This document shows, piece after piece, positions 36,348 through 45,401 of a stretch of 64,000 bases of DNA (positions are counted from its first letter, which is position 1; each line of letters begins with the position of its first letter). The notes below the pieces were generated by a model. The model made no database searches. It worked only from the letters and a program-made list of their open reading frames with translations, and was not told where the DNA came from. Location of the stretch: NCBI RefSeq assembly GCF_011683915.1, contig NZ_JAAQPH010000017.1:1-64000 (forward strand), written 5' to 3'. The translations under genes were made by a program, and so were the position numbers. Origin of the DNA: Pelagibius litoralis (GTDB taxonomy: Bacteria; Pseudomonadota; Alphaproteobacteria; Kiloniellales; Kiloniellaceae).

Positions 36348-37520
36348 ATGAGCAGCTGGTTACCGCGGGAGATCGAAGCGCAGCGCGACGCGTTGCAGCG
36401 GGTTCTGCAACCCATCGAGACGGCCGGTGGCCTGCCCAACGAGGCCTACACCGCCGATGCCTTTGCCGCGCTGGAGCGCGACCTGGTTCTGGCCCGCGGC
36501 TGGACCTGTATCGGTGTCGGCGCCTGGGTGCCGCAGCCGGGCGACCTTCGGCCCGTAAAGCTGCTCGGCCTGCCGCTGCTGCTGCTGCGGGACCGCGAAG
36601 GCGCGGTGAAGGTTTTTCACAATGTCTGCAGCCACCGTGGGATGGAGCTCGTCTCGCAACCCTGCCGTTCCAAGGGCCTGATCCGCTGCCCCTATCATTC
36701 CTGGAGCTACGGTCTCGACGGCGCCCTCAAGGCGACGCCCTTCATCGGCGGGCCCGGCACCCGCGACTGCCCGGGCTTCGACCGGGCCGATCACGGCCTG
36801 AAGGCGGTGCGCAGTGCTGTCTGGTGCGATGCGGTCTTCGTCGATCTCTCCGGTGAAGCGGAGGACTTCGCGAGTTTCATTGCGCCGCTGGCCGAGCGCT
36901 GGGGGGCCTTCGATGCTGCACGGCTGCGCCACGGCGGCCCGGACTCCGCCTTCACCATCGAGCTGAACTGCAACTGGAAACTCGCGGTCGAGAACTACTG
37001 CGAAGCCTATCATCTGCCGTGGATCCACCCGAGCCTGAATCAGTATTCCCGCCTGGAGGATCACTACAACGTCGCCGTCGAGGGCCACATGGCCGGGCAG
37101 GGCAGTACTGCCTACCGCGCCACCCTCAGCGACGATGGCCGCGCCTTTCCCGAGCATCCGGATCTGCCCGGACAGTGGCAGGGCGGAGCGGAGTACATCG
37201 CGCTCTTCCCCAACGTGCTGTTCGGCGTTCATGCCGATCATTTCTATAGCGTGGTTCTGGAGCCGCTGGCGCCGGGTCGTACCCGCGAGCACTTCGAGAT
37301 CTATTACTTCGACGATCAGGCCCTCGGCGATTCACTGGCCGACCTGCGCGCCGCCAACACGCACCAATGGCGCGGTATCTTCGAGGAAGACCGGGGCGTG
37401 GTCGAGGGCATGCAGGCCGGGCGTGCTTCGCCGGCTTTTCAGGGCGGCGTGTTCTCACCTGTGATGGACGGGCCGACCCATTGCTTTCACCTCTGGATGG
37501 CCGCCCGCCTGCTCGGCTGA
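36348..37520 (+). CDS. Rieske non-heme iron oxygenase, alpha subunit
   Basis: A ring-hydroxylating or N-demethylating oxygenase of 390 residues. The Rieske 2Fe-2S site is complete: Cys94, His96, Cys114, His117 (CSH ... CPYH). The mononuclear iron site has His222 and His227 in ENYCEAYHLPWIHP. The short GbcA/CntA-like form and the dimethylglycine-dehydrogenase-like genes 9 kb away make a quaternary-amine substrate such as glycine betaine possible; this is inference. No reductase gene is adjacent. GAGGAGG before the ATG at 36348 sets the start. Part of its 5' end is duplicated at 35541. Confidence 0.88.
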   Translation: MSSWLPREIEAQRDALQRVLQPIETAGGLPNEAYTADAFAALERDLVLARGWTCIGVGAWVPQPGDLRPVKLLGLPLLLLRDREGAVKVFHNVCSHRGMELVSQPCRSKGLIRCPYHSWSYGLDGALKATPFIGGPGTRDCPGFDRADHGLKAVRSAVWCDAVFVDLSGEAEDFASFIAPLAERWGAFDAARLRHGGPDSAFTIELNCNWKLAVENYCEAYHLPWIHPSLNQYSRLEDHYNVAVEGHMAGQGSTAYRATLSDDGRAFPEHPDLPGQWQGGAEYIALFPNVLFGVHADHFYSVVLEPLAPGRTREHFEIYYFDDQALGDSLADLRAANTHQWRGIFEEDRGVVEGMQAGRASPAFQGGVFSPVMDGPTHCFHLWMAARLLG

Positions 37521-37621
37521 AACAGGTCGCTTTCCATAATTTTCCTGCGGAAGCTGTGGACAGCGTCGCCCCCGGGATCGTAGTCTTTCCTGAGGTTGCA
37601 ACGTCCACTGGAGGATCCCTC

Positions 37622-38299
37622 TTGGCGGCTGCGAAACCGGGTTCAGGAAAAAAGCGCGCCAAAGCGGTCAAGCGCCCCGCAAGGACCAGCACTTCCGCAA
37701 CGGAGGATCGGGCCAGCTTGCGCGCGCGTATCATCGAAGCGGCCCTGGACATTGCCGAGCACTGGGGTTGGTACGACATTCGCCTGCATCACGTGGCCGA
37801 GCGATTGAATCTTCCGATTGCTGCCATCCGCGCCGAGTTTCGCGACGGCGACGCCATCGCCGACGCCTGGATTGCCCAGGCCGACGATGTGATGCTTGCT
37901 GAACCCGCAGCGGGGTTCGCCGAACTGCCGGTGGAAGAGCGTTTGCAGATCTCCCTTGAAGCCTGGCTGGATGCCCTGGCGCCGCGCCGCAGGGTGACGG
38001 CGGAGATGTTCCTGGCCAAGCTCTGGCCGGTGCATGTGCATCATAATCTGAAACTCATCACCTGGACGTCCCGCACGGTGCAGTGGTGGCGCGAAGCGGC
38101 CCTGCTGGACGGCAAGGGCCAGCAGCGCTCGGTGGAGGAGATCGGCATGACGCTGATTTTTCTTTCAACCCTGGGGCGCTGGTGCCGCGACCGCTCGGAG
38201 GGTCAGCAGCGCAGCAAAGCCTATCTCCGGCGCTCTCTGAGGCGTGCCGACTGTTTCATGGCCTGTACCGCCAGGGTGCGGTTCAGGATGGCGGGCTAG
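37622..38299 (+). CDS. TetR-like transcriptional regulator
   Basis: A 225-residue protein with a basic Ala/Lys-rich N-terminal extension (about 30 residues), then a TetR helix-turn-helix (RARIIEAALDIAEHWGWYDIRLHHVAERLNLPIAAIRAEF) and a helical ligand domain. There is no ATG at a sensible place; a TTG at 37622 with a perfect GGAGG seven bases upstream is the best start. It follows the Rieske gene by 101 bases on the same strand and may regulate it. The resemblance of the fold to COQ9-type proteins is noted as an alternative. Confidence 0.8.
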   Translation: MAAAKPGSGKKRAKAVKRPARTSTSATEDRASLRARIIEAALDIAEHWGWYDIRLHHVAERLNLPIAAIRAEFRDGDAIADAWIAQADDVMLAEPAAGFAELPVEERLQISLEAWLDALAPRRRVTAEMFLAKLWPVHVHHNLKLITWTSRTVQWWREAALLDGKGQQRSVEEIGMTLIFLSTLGRWCRDRSEGQQRSKAYLRRSLRRADCFMACTARVRFRMAG

Positions 38300-38440
38300 C
38301 GGCGTTACTCAAGCGGGCTGCGCCGGCCCAGCAGCTATTCCGCAAAAAAAGCGAAGTATTCCTGTCATCATAACGTCATGTGCTGGCTGTAGAGCTTGAG
38401 TCGTTACGACCGGTGTCGTTCGGCTCAGGGGGCCATCAGC

Positions 38441-39313
38441 ATGTCCATCATCGCGCTGTCGCGTATCAGCAAGTCTTTCGGCGATAAGACCGTCCTGCAT
38501 GGCGTCGACCTCGAGGTCGGCGAGGGGGAAATGGTCGGCCTGATCGGTGCTTCGGGCTCCGGCAAATCGACATTGATCCGCATGATCTGCGGTTTGGAGC
38601 GCATGGATCGCGGCACCGCCGGCCGCATTGCGCTGTTCGACAAGGAGACCCAGAAGGACGGCCGCTTCAGCGAGCATTGCGAGGGCCTGCGCCGCGAAGT
38701 CGGCGTCATCTTCCAGCAGTTCAACCTTATCTCGCGTTTGTCGTTGCTCACCAACGTTCTGGCCGGGCGACTCGGCCGCATTCCGCGTTGGCGCGGCACG
38801 ACGGGGCTGTTTCCGCAGAGCGACAAGGTAAAGGCGCTGCGGGCGCTGGAGCGGGTCGGCCTGATCGATCAGGCGCATCAGCGCGCCTCCACGCTGTCCG
38901 GCGGACAGCAGCAGCGCGGCGCCATCGCCCGGGTTCTGACCCAGGAGGCGCGGCTCATCCTCGCCGACGAGCCGATCGCCTCTCTCGATCCGGCCTCCGC
39001 CAAGCTCGTCATGTCGACGCTGCGTCAGATCAACCGTCTGGACAAGACGACGGTGATCGTCTCGTTGCATCAGATCGACCATGCCTTCGAGCACTGCGAC
39101 CGCATCATTGCCCTGAAAGACGGCCGGGTGCTTCACAACGGCCCGACCGGCGGTATCTCCCCGGACGACATTGCCGATCTCTACGGCGTCGAAGCGGGCA
39201 GCCTCGACCTCGTAAAGGCCCGCCCGGCGAAGCCCACCGGCCGCCCGGCTTATCCAGGCAACGGCCTGGCCCCGCAGGATGACCTGGCCGCACGAGTCGC
39301 GGTCAGCGTCTGA
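38441..39313 (+). CDS. phnC: Phosphonate ABC transporter ATP-binding protein
   Basis: ATPase of the phosphonate/phosphite importer, 290 residues. Walker A GASGSGKST, Q-loop FQQFNLISRLSLLTNVLAGRLG (a PhnC hallmark), signature LSGGQQQR, Walker B LILADEPIASLDP, and H-loop SLHQIDHA. First gene of phnCDE; phnD starts 43 bases later. The C-terminal 35 residues are a Pro/Ala-rich extension. The ATG at 38441 is preferred over one 15 codons earlier. Confidence 0.94.
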   Translation: MSIIALSRISKSFGDKTVLHGVDLEVGEGEMVGLIGASGSGKSTLIRMICGLERMDRGTAGRIALFDKETQKDGRFSEHCEGLRREVGVIFQQFNLISRLSLLTNVLAGRLGRIPRWRGTTGLFPQSDKVKALRALERVGLIDQAHQRASTLSGGQQQRGAIARVLTQEARLILADEPIASLDPASAKLVMSTLRQINRLDKTTVIVSLHQIDHAFEHCDRIIALKDGRVLHNGPTGGISPDDIADLYGVEAGSLDLVKARPAKPTGRPAYPGNGLAPQDDLAARVAVSV

Positions 39314-39356
39314 AATCCCAGTTCGCATTCTTTCGAAAAAAAAACAGGAGCAAATC

Positions 39357-40361
39357 ATGTTCAAGACGTTCACCGCAGCCGCGACAGGCGTTGCGACCGC
39401 CCTGGCTTTGGGCGCCAGCGTCGCCCAGGCCGAGATGCCCAAGGAAATCAATTTCGGCATCATTTCGACCGAATCCACTTCCGCACTGGAATCGTCCTTC
39501 GGACCCTTCCTTGATGACATGGGCAAGTCGCTCGGCGTCAAGGTGAATACCTTTTTCGCGTCCGACTATGCCGGCGTGATCGAGGGTATGCGTTTCGGCA
39601 AGGTCGATGTCGCCTGGTTCGGCAACAAGTCGGCCATCCAGGCGGTAGACCGGGCCGGCGGCGAGGTCTTCGCCCAGACCATCAAGGATGACGGCTCCAA
39701 GGGTTATTACTCCCTGCTGATCGCCCATAAGGACTCCAAGATCAACTCCCTTGAGGACGTGCTGGCCTGCGACAAGACCGCGACCTTCGGCAACGGCGAT
39801 CCGAACTCGACCTCGGGCTTTGCCATCCCCGGCTACTATGTCTGGGCGCTGAACAACAAGGAGCCGGAAGACTGCTTCGCGCGGGTCACCAACTCCAATC
39901 ACGAAGGCAACGCCATGGCGGTCGCCAACGGCAAGGTCGACGTGGCCACCAACAACACCGAGTCCATCTACGCGCGCCTCGCCAAGACCAACCCGGAAGC
40001 CGCCGCCAACATCAAGGAGATCTGGCGTTCGCCGATGATCCCCTCCGATCCGATGGTCTGGCGCAGGGAGCTGGCGGACGAGGCGAAGCAGAAGATCTAC
40101 TACTTCTTCATGCAGTACGGCCGCTTCGGCGACATGGACAAGGTCAAGCGCGAGCGTGACATCCTGGCCAACGTCTCCGACGGCTGGGGCCCCTTCCTGG
40201 CTTCTTCCAACGCGCAGTTGCTGGACGTGCGCCAGATCGAGGCCTTCAAGGCCAAGGTGAAGGCAGAGAATGCCGGCGACATGGAGGCCGTGAAGGCCGC
40301 CGATGCGGAGCTCGCGAAGCTGCAGGCCTATGCCGGCGTTGTCGGCGCGGCCGGCTACTAA
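39357..40361 (+). CDS. phnD: Phosphonate ABC transporter substrate-binding protein
   Basis: Periplasmic binding protein of 334 residues. Signal peptide MFKTFTAAATGVATALALGASVAQA, then the PhnD fold with INFGIISTESTSALESSFGPFLDDM, GKVDVAWFGNKSAI and GDPNSTSGFAIPGYYVW. The family binds 2-aminoethylphosphonate, phosphite or related compounds; the ligand here is unknown. CAGGAG six bases before the ATG is a strong ribosome binding site. A hairpin just after the stop probably reduces read-through into phnE. Confidence 0.95.
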   Translation: MFKTFTAAATGVATALALGASVAQAEMPKEINFGIISTESTSALESSFGPFLDDMGKSLGVKVNTFFASDYAGVIEGMRFGKVDVAWFGNKSAIQAVDRAGGEVFAQTIKDDGSKGYYSLLIAHKDSKINSLEDVLACDKTATFGNGDPNSTSGFAIPGYYVWALNNKEPEDCFARVTNSNHEGNAMAVANGKVDVATNNTESIYARLAKTNPEAAANIKEIWRSPMIPSDPMVWRRELADEAKQKIYYFFMQYGRFGDMDKVKRERDILANVSDGWGPFLASSNAQLLDVRQIEAFKAKVKAENAGDMEAVKAADAELAKLQAYAGVVGAAGY

Positions 40362-40378
40362 ATCTTAGCCACGGGGCG

Positions 40379-40417
40379 GCAGGGACGGGCGGTAGCGCCC
40401 GCTCCTGCGGTTCTTTT
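40379..40417 (+). terminator. Attenuator-like hairpin between phnD and phnE
   Basis: GCAGGGACGGGCG pairs with CGCCCGCTCCTGC (two central mismatches) around a GTAG loop, followed by GGTTCTTTT. It resembles a leaky terminator, as often seen after binding-protein genes that must be expressed above their permease. Confidence 0.7.
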
Positions 40418-40445
40418 CCGCCGCTTTCAATCGGGCCTGCGAACG

Positions 40446-41291
40446 ATGACCATCACCACAGCCAACGCCAATCCAACCGATACCGCGCCCGGCCGTCTGT
40501 CGCCCGAGGTGCGCGATGCCCTGGCGCCGCGTTGGTCCGGCTTCGTCAACAAGGCCGCCGTGGCGATGATCCTCGCTGTCCTCCTGGCTGTCTCCTACTA
40601 CCCGGCAGAGGTCGACCGCTGGACCTATCTCATCACCGATGCCGGCAATATGGCAGTCTTCATCGCCGATTTTCTGAAGCCCGACTTTACCGACCTCGGG
40701 TTCTTCGTGATCAAGATGATCGAGACCGTGCAGATCGCGCTCTGGGGCACCGTCCTCTCGATCATCGTCGGCGTGCCCTGCGCCCTGCTGTCGTCCAACA
40801 ACATCGCGCCGCCCTGGATCGTGCAGCCGATGCGCCGCCTGATGGATGCGGCCCGCGCCATCAACGAGCTGGTCTTCGCCATCCTCTTCGTCGCTGCCGT
40901 GGGCCTCGGCCCCTTTGCCGGCGTGATGGCCTTGTTCATTCATAACCTGGGTGTGATCTCAAAGCTGTTCTCGGAGGCTGTCGAGGCCATCGATCCGCGC
41001 CCGGTGGAGGGCATCCGCGCGACCGGCGCCAGCCGCCTGCAGCAGGTGATCTACGGCGTCATCCCCCAGGTGCTGCCGCTGTGGAGCAGCTACTCGCTCT
41101 ACCGCTTCGAAACCCTGGTGCGCTCGGCCACCGTGCTGGGCATCGTCGGTGCCGGCGGGATCGGCTTCACCTTCTACGAATCCTTCCGATCGTTCCAGTA
41201 CGACCGCGCCTCGGCAGTGATCATCGTCGTGGTGGTTGTTGTCTCGGTCATCGACATCCTCTCCGCCCAGCTCCGCAAGCGCCTGATCTAG
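40446..41291 (+). CDS. phnE: Phosphonate ABC transporter permease
   Basis: Membrane subunit of 281 residues with about six helices. It contains the PhnE loop LFSEAVEAIDPRPVEGIRATGASRLQQVIYGVIPQVLP that docks on PhnC, and TVLGIVGAGGIGFTFYESFRSFQYD near the C-terminus. One permease gene only, whereas some phn loci carry two. No C-P lyase, phosphonatase or phosphite dehydrogenase gene follows. Confidence 0.94.
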   Translation: MTITTANANPTDTAPGRLSPEVRDALAPRWSGFVNKAAVAMILAVLLAVSYYPAEVDRWTYLITDAGNMAVFIADFLKPDFTDLGFFVIKMIETVQIALWGTVLSIIVGVPCALLSSNNIAPPWIVQPMRRLMDAARAINELVFAILFVAAVGLGPFAGVMALFIHNLGVISKLFSEAVEAIDPRPVEGIRATGASRLQQVIYGVIPQVLPLWSSYSLYRFETLVRSATVLGIVGAGGIGFTFYESFRSFQYDRASAVIIVVVVVVSVIDILSAQLRKRLI

Positions 41292-41426
41292 GCGCCACCG
41301 AACCGCCGGGCCGATATGACCAACACCGGTGTTTCCGGCAGGGCTTCATCCTTGCCCGTGCATCTGATAAGTTTCCCTCATCGCCGCCATCGTCACCGGG
41401 ACCGGTGGTCCTGTATCTGAAAATGC

Positions 41427-41447
41427 TGCCGACTTTTGAAGTCGGCA
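41427..41447 (+). other. Perfect hairpin upstream of a membrane protein gene
   Basis: TGCCGACTT-TTG-AAGTCGGCA, a nine-base perfect stem, ends 25 bases before the start of the next gene. It has no T run. It could be a remnant terminator after phnE, a processing site or a translational control element; nothing decides. Confidence 0.5.
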
Positions 41448-41472
41448 ACGCGATGAGGTCGTGCGGTAGAAA

Positions 41473-42042
41473 ATGATAAGCTTCTTGAAAAGCCGGCTCG
41501 ATGTCTGGCGCTGGGTCGGCGACTATGCGTTGGACCTCTCAAAGTTACCCGTGACGGTGCGTCAGGCCCCGGCGCCGATGAATGCTCCCTTGCTTGCCAT
41601 ACTGGGCATTGCCTGTTTGGTTGTTTCTGTATTGGCGTCTGTGGGCCTCTCGGGCAGCGGTCAGCTATCCAGGACGATGCTGCCTGAGGTGCTGCCCGTG
41701 CTGGCGGGGGGCGGACTGCTGTACCTGGCTTTCCTGTCGCGCCGGTCCGGCCGCGACGTGTCGTTTGAGCACAGCGGTGTTTCCGTCAAGGGCCTCTGGT
41801 TCCTGAGAGCAGAGGATTGGTGGATGCCCTACAGTGCCTTCGACGGTGTCGAAGGAAAGGCTGAGCGGGTCCTGCGCGGGCAATACTACCGAACCTTCTA
41901 CGTCATCCAGCTCCGGCATCCTGAGCCGGAAAAGAACATCCCGCTCTTCGTGCACTATCCCGGCTCCCGCGGCATGGACCAGGCCGTCCTGGCGCAGAAG
42001 ACCAAGGACTATGCGCAGGCGCTCGGCGTTGCCGTGGTTTAG
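41473..42042 (+). CDS. Membrane protein of unknown function
   Basis: A 189-residue protein with two central membrane helices (about 36-58 and 74-90) and a soluble C-terminal domain of about 95 residues (DVSFEHSGVSVKGLWFLRAEDWWMPYSAFDGVEG ... HYPGSRGMDQAVLAQKTKDYAQAL). That domain looks like a membrane-associated PH-like fold, but the family is not recognised with certainty. It is on the same strand as phnCDE but 181 bases away and probably separate. Its stop faces the DUF427 gene, which converges on it. Confidence 0.65.
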   Translation: MISFLKSRLDVWRWVGDYALDLSKLPVTVRQAPAPMNAPLLAILGIACLVVSVLASVGLSGSGQLSRTMLPEVLPVLAGGGLLYLAFLSRRSGRDVSFEHSGVSVKGLWFLRAEDWWMPYSAFDGVEGKAERVLRGQYYRTFYVIQLRHPEPEKNIPLFVHYPGSRGMDQAVLAQKTKDYAQALGVAVV

Positions 42043-42051
42043 GCCTCGGCT

Positions 42052-42414
42052 TCAGACCTTCTCGACCGTCACCCTGTCGGGGTAGAAGGCCACATGGCCT
42101 TTCACGCCGGCGACCATGGGCAGCGGATCGGGATAGAACCAGACCGCATTCTCCAGCGTTTCTCCCCCGGTCCTGAGGGAGTAATAGCCGGCGTCGCCCT
42201 TGATCGGGCAGAAACTGTGATGATCGCTGGCCAGCAGGTGGCGCTGCTCGACATCCTCCAGGGGGAAGTAGATCACCGGCGGGTAGGTCTTGCGCGGCGA
42301 CACCTCCTGCAGGATTACCGCGCGGTCGCTGCGCGCGATGACGGTCCCGCCAACCTTTGCGACATAGGGCGCATCGGCCGGCGAGACATGAGCGTTGTGT
42401 TCCTGCTCCGTCAT
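42052..42414 (-). CDS. DUF427 domain protein
   Basis: A 120-residue cytoplasmic protein of the DUF427 family, recognised from TYPPVIYFPLEDV, HHSFCPIKGDAGYYSLR and NAVWFYPDPLPMVAGVKGHVAFYPDRV. The family has a small beta fold and no established function. Starts seven bases after the aldehyde dehydrogenase stop, so it is translated from the same mRNA as the sugar-acid enzymes. Confidence 0.85.
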   Translation of the reverse strand: MTEQEHNAHVSPADAPYVAKVGGTVIARSDRAVILQEVSPRKTYPPVIYFPLEDVEQRHLLASDHHSFCPIKGDAGYYSLRTGGETLENAVWFYPDPLPMVAGVKGHVAFYPDRVTVEKV

Positions 42415-42421
42415 CGAAGCC

Positions 42422-43855
42422 TCACAGCGGCAGGGTGTAGCCGGTCTTCACGGTGGTGTAGAACTCGGCGGCATAGCGGCCCTGTTCGCGTGACCCGTAG
42501 CTGGAACCTTTACGGCCGCCGAAGGGCACGTGATAGTCGACGCCCGCGGTCGGCAGGTTGACCATCACCATGCCGGCCTGGGCGTTGCGCTTGAAGTGGC
42601 TGGCGTACTTCAGGCTGCCGGTGCAGATGCCCGACGACAGGCCGAAGGGCGTGTCGTTGGCGACATCAAGCGCCTGATCGTAGTCGTCCACGGCGATGAC
42701 CGAAGCGACGGGGCCGAAGATCTCTTCCTGATTGATGCGCATCTTGTTGTCGGTCTCGGTGAAGAGCGCCGGCTGCAGGTAGAACCCGGGGGTGGCCCGG
42801 TTCAGAAGCTCGCCGCCCCAGGCCAGCCTTGCCCCTTCGCCGCGGCCGATCTCAATGTAATTCAGGTCCTGGTCGAGCTGGCTCTGATCGATCACGGGGC
42901 CCATCTGGCTGCCCTCGGCCAGGGCGTTGTCGACCTTCAGGGCCTGCATCTTCTGGGTCAGGGCGTCGACGAAGCTGTCGTGAATACCTTTCTGCACGAC
43001 CAAGCGGGAAGACGCCGTGCAGCGCTGTCCGGTGGAAAAGAAGGCGCCGTTGAGAGCGCAGTCCACGGCGGTGTCGAGATCGGCGTCATCCAGCACCACC
43101 AGGGGGTTCTTGCCGCCCATTTCCAACTGCACCTTGGCCAGGCGCGCGGCACAGCCGGCGGCGATGCGCTTGCCGGTATCGACCGAACCGGTGAAGGAGA
43201 TGGCGGCCACGTCCGGATGGTTCACCAGAGTCTCGCCCACGACCGAGCCCTTGCCCATGACGAGGCTGAAGACGCCTTCGGGCACGCCGGCGCGGTGGAT
43301 GATCTCGGCCAGGGCATGGGTCGAGGCGGGCACCAGTTCGGCCGGCTTGATCACCACGCAGTTGCCGTAGGCCAGCGCCGGGGCGATCTTCCAGGCGGGG
43401 ATCGCGATGGGGAAGTTCCAGGGCGTGATGAGGCCGACGACGCCCATCGGCTCGCGGGTCATCTCCACATCGATGCCGGGCCTGACCGAGGCGATCTTCT
43501 CGCCGCTCTGGCGCACGACTTCGCCGGCGAAGAATTCAAAGATCTGGCCGGCGCGCATGACCTCGCCGATCCCCTCCGGCCGGGTCTTGCCCTCTTCGCG
43601 GGCCAGCAGCTCGCCCAGTTCTTCCTTGCGGGCCATGATCTCTGCCGCGACCGCCGCCAGCATGGTGGCGCGGGCCTGGATCGGGCCGGTGGACCAGGCG
43701 GGGAAGGCGGCCTTGGCGGCGGCCACGGCCTCGTTCACCTGGGCCTGATCGGCACGGGCGTAGCTGTCGATGACGTCGTCGGTGTCGGAGGGATTGATGT
43801 TCTTAACGGCATCCGGGCCTTCGACCCAGGCGCCGGCGATCAGGTTTTTCTGCAC
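42422..43855 (-). CDS. Aldehyde dehydrogenase, 2-oxoglutarate-semialdehyde type
   Basis: NAD(P)-dependent aldehyde oxidation; 477 residues with catalytic Glu in QLEMGGKNP, catalytic Cys in GQRCTASS and the PWNFPIAIPAWKIAPALAYGN cofactor segment. Overall similarity is to 2-oxoglutarate semialdehyde (2,5-dioxovalerate) dehydrogenases. The FAH-type dehydratase gene just upstream supports this: together they would convert 2-keto-3-deoxypentonate to 2-oxoglutarate. Succinate-semialdehyde or betaine-aldehyde activity cannot be excluded. Starts at GTG with AGGAG eight bases upstream. Confidence 0.85.
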   Translation of the reverse strand: MQKNLIAGAWVEGPDAVKNINPSDTDDVIDSYARADQAQVNEAVAAAKAAFPAWSTGPIQARATMLAAVAAEIMARKEELGELLAREEGKTRPEGIGEVMRAGQIFEFFAGEVVRQSGEKIASVRPGIDVEMTREPMGVVGLITPWNFPIAIPAWKIAPALAYGNCVVIKPAELVPASTHALAEIIHRAGVPEGVFSLVMGKGSVVGETLVNHPDVAAISFTGSVDTGKRIAAGCAARLAKVQLEMGGKNPLVVLDDADLDTAVDCALNGAFFSTGQRCTASSRLVVQKGIHDSFVDALTQKMQALKVDNALAEGSQMGPVIDQSQLDQDLNYIEIGRGEGARLAWGGELLNRATPGFYLQPALFTETDNKMRINQEEIFGPVASVIAVDDYDQALDVANDTPFGLSSGICTGSLKYASHFKRNAQAGMVMVNLPTAGVDYHVPFGGRKGSSYGSREQGRYAAEFYTTVKTGYTLPL

Positions 43856-43968
43856 GATGACGTCTCCTGACGGAAGTGGGGGGTGATTGCGCTGACTGTA
43901 TTAGAGATGGGGACTGCTGTAACGGTTGGCGGGGCGCCGGGTCAAGATTGCAGGCTGTGGAAAGGCCC

Positions 43969-45165
43969 CTAGAGAAGGCCCCGCTGTGCGAGGTTTTTCA
44001 TCAGGGCCGTGCTGCCGAAGGTCCAGGGCGCGATCTTGTCGCAGTGATTGACCCGGTTGATCAGGGCGCCCAGCTCTTTGGAGCGGATGGTGACGGTGTC
44101 GCCCAGCTTATGGGTGAAGCCTTCGCCCGGCACCTCGCGGTCCTGGATCGGTGCGAACATGGTGCCGAGGAACAGCATCAGGCCGTCGGGATACTGATGC
44201 TCGGCGTTATGGGCCTGGCCCACCAGGTCCTCCAGGCTGCGGCTGATGGCCGACAGAGGATAGGTATCGGCGATGCGAAAGCCGTCGTCGCCGGCGATCT
44301 CCACCTCGATCACGGTGTTGCGCAGCCTTTCCATGTCGAAGCTCTCGTCCAGCAGGCGGATGAAGGGGCCGAGGGCGCAGGAGGCGTTGTTGTCCTTGGC
44401 GCGGCCCAGCAGCAGGGCGGAGCGCCCCTCTACGTCGCGCAGGTTCACATCGTTGCCCAGGGTAGCGCCGACGATGGCGCCACGGCTGTTGACCACCAGG
44501 GCGACCTCGGGTTCCGGATTGTTCCAGACCGAAGAGGCGAGAATGCCGATCTCCGCCCCGCAGCCGACCGCGGACATGGGCTGCGACTTGGTGAAGATTT
44601 CGGCGTCCGGGCCGATCCCGACTTCGAGGTACTGGGACCAGAGGCCGCGCTCGATCAGGCTTTCCTTCAGCCGCGCCGCCTCCGGCGAACCGGGCTTCAG
44701 GTCGGCCAGCTTGGCGCCGACCTCCGCCGTCAGGCTGTCGCGGATGGCCTCGGCCTGGGCTGGATCACCCTTGGCCTGCTCCTCGATCACCCGCTCCACC
44801 ATCGAATCGACGAAGGTGACGCCGCTGGCGCGCAGGGCCTGAAGATCGCAGGGGGCGAGGAAGTGGGCCTTGCCGGCGTCCCGCTTGTTCCAGGCGCTTT
44901 CGGCCAGCATGACGTTGAGATCGCCGACAACCGGCAGGCCGCCCGCCTCAAGGGCCGCGCGGATCTGTTTTGCCGGGTCGTTCAGGTCGAACAGTGCCGA
45001 GGTTGTCGCGGCCATGCCCGACAGATCGTGCACCGCATCGCCGTAGAGCACCACGGGGCTTGGCCCTGAAGCTGTCTGGGCCGGGCCGGCCGGCAGCCAG
45101 GCGCGGCCGATCAAAAGGCCCCTGGTCTCGTCGTCGGGGAGGATAAAGCGGGCGGAAAGATCCAT
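43969..45165 (-). CDS. Fumarylacetoacetase-family dehydratase, probable 2-keto-3-deoxy-pentonate dehydratase
   Basis: A 398-residue FAH-superfamily enzyme. The C-terminal catalytic domain shows YLEVGIGPDAEIFTKSQPMSAVGCGAEIGI, NPEPEVALVVNSRG and the metal-binding LGNDVNLRDVEGRSALLLGRAKDNNASCALGPF. This long subgroup includes L-2-keto-3-deoxyarabonate dehydratases, which act just before 2-oxoglutarate semialdehyde dehydrogenase, encoded next door. Divergent from an XRE-cupin regulator with a 236-base gap. The start at 45165 (MDLSARFILPDDETRG) is chosen by homology to the family N-terminus. Confidence 0.82.
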   Translation of the reverse strand: MDLSARFILPDDETRGLLIGRAWLPAGPAQTASGPSPVVLYGDAVHDLSGMAATTSALFDLNDPAKQIRAALEAGGLPVVGDLNVMLAESAWNKRDAGKAHFLAPCDLQALRASGVTFVDSMVERVIEEQAKGDPAQAEAIRDSLTAEVGAKLADLKPGSPEAARLKESLIERGLWSQYLEVGIGPDAEIFTKSQPMSAVGCGAEIGILASSVWNNPEPEVALVVNSRGAIVGATLGNDVNLRDVEGRSALLLGRAKDNNASCALGPFIRLLDESFDMERLRNTVIEVEIAGDDGFRIADTYPLSAISRSLEDLVGQAHNAEHQYPDGLMLFLGTMFAPIQDREVPGEGFTHKLGDTVTIRSKELGALINRVNHCDKIAPWTFGSTALMKNLAQRGLL

Positions 45166-45401
45166 CTTGGGCTCGTCTCTCTGATGGCGCTCTTGAATTT
45201 CGGCGCATTGGGAAGGCCGGCACTTTAGAGCGATCAGCCCAAGGTTTGAACCGTCATGATGGGCGCCCCCGTGAATTGAGGGAATGCCATCATTCAGGGC
45301 TCGCCAGTGGGCCCTTGGCGCCGGCATGAAAAAACCAGTAGAAATTTCATGAGAGACGAGTCACCCTTCCGCAAAGGTTGGAAACGGCAGAGGCGGATAA
45401 G

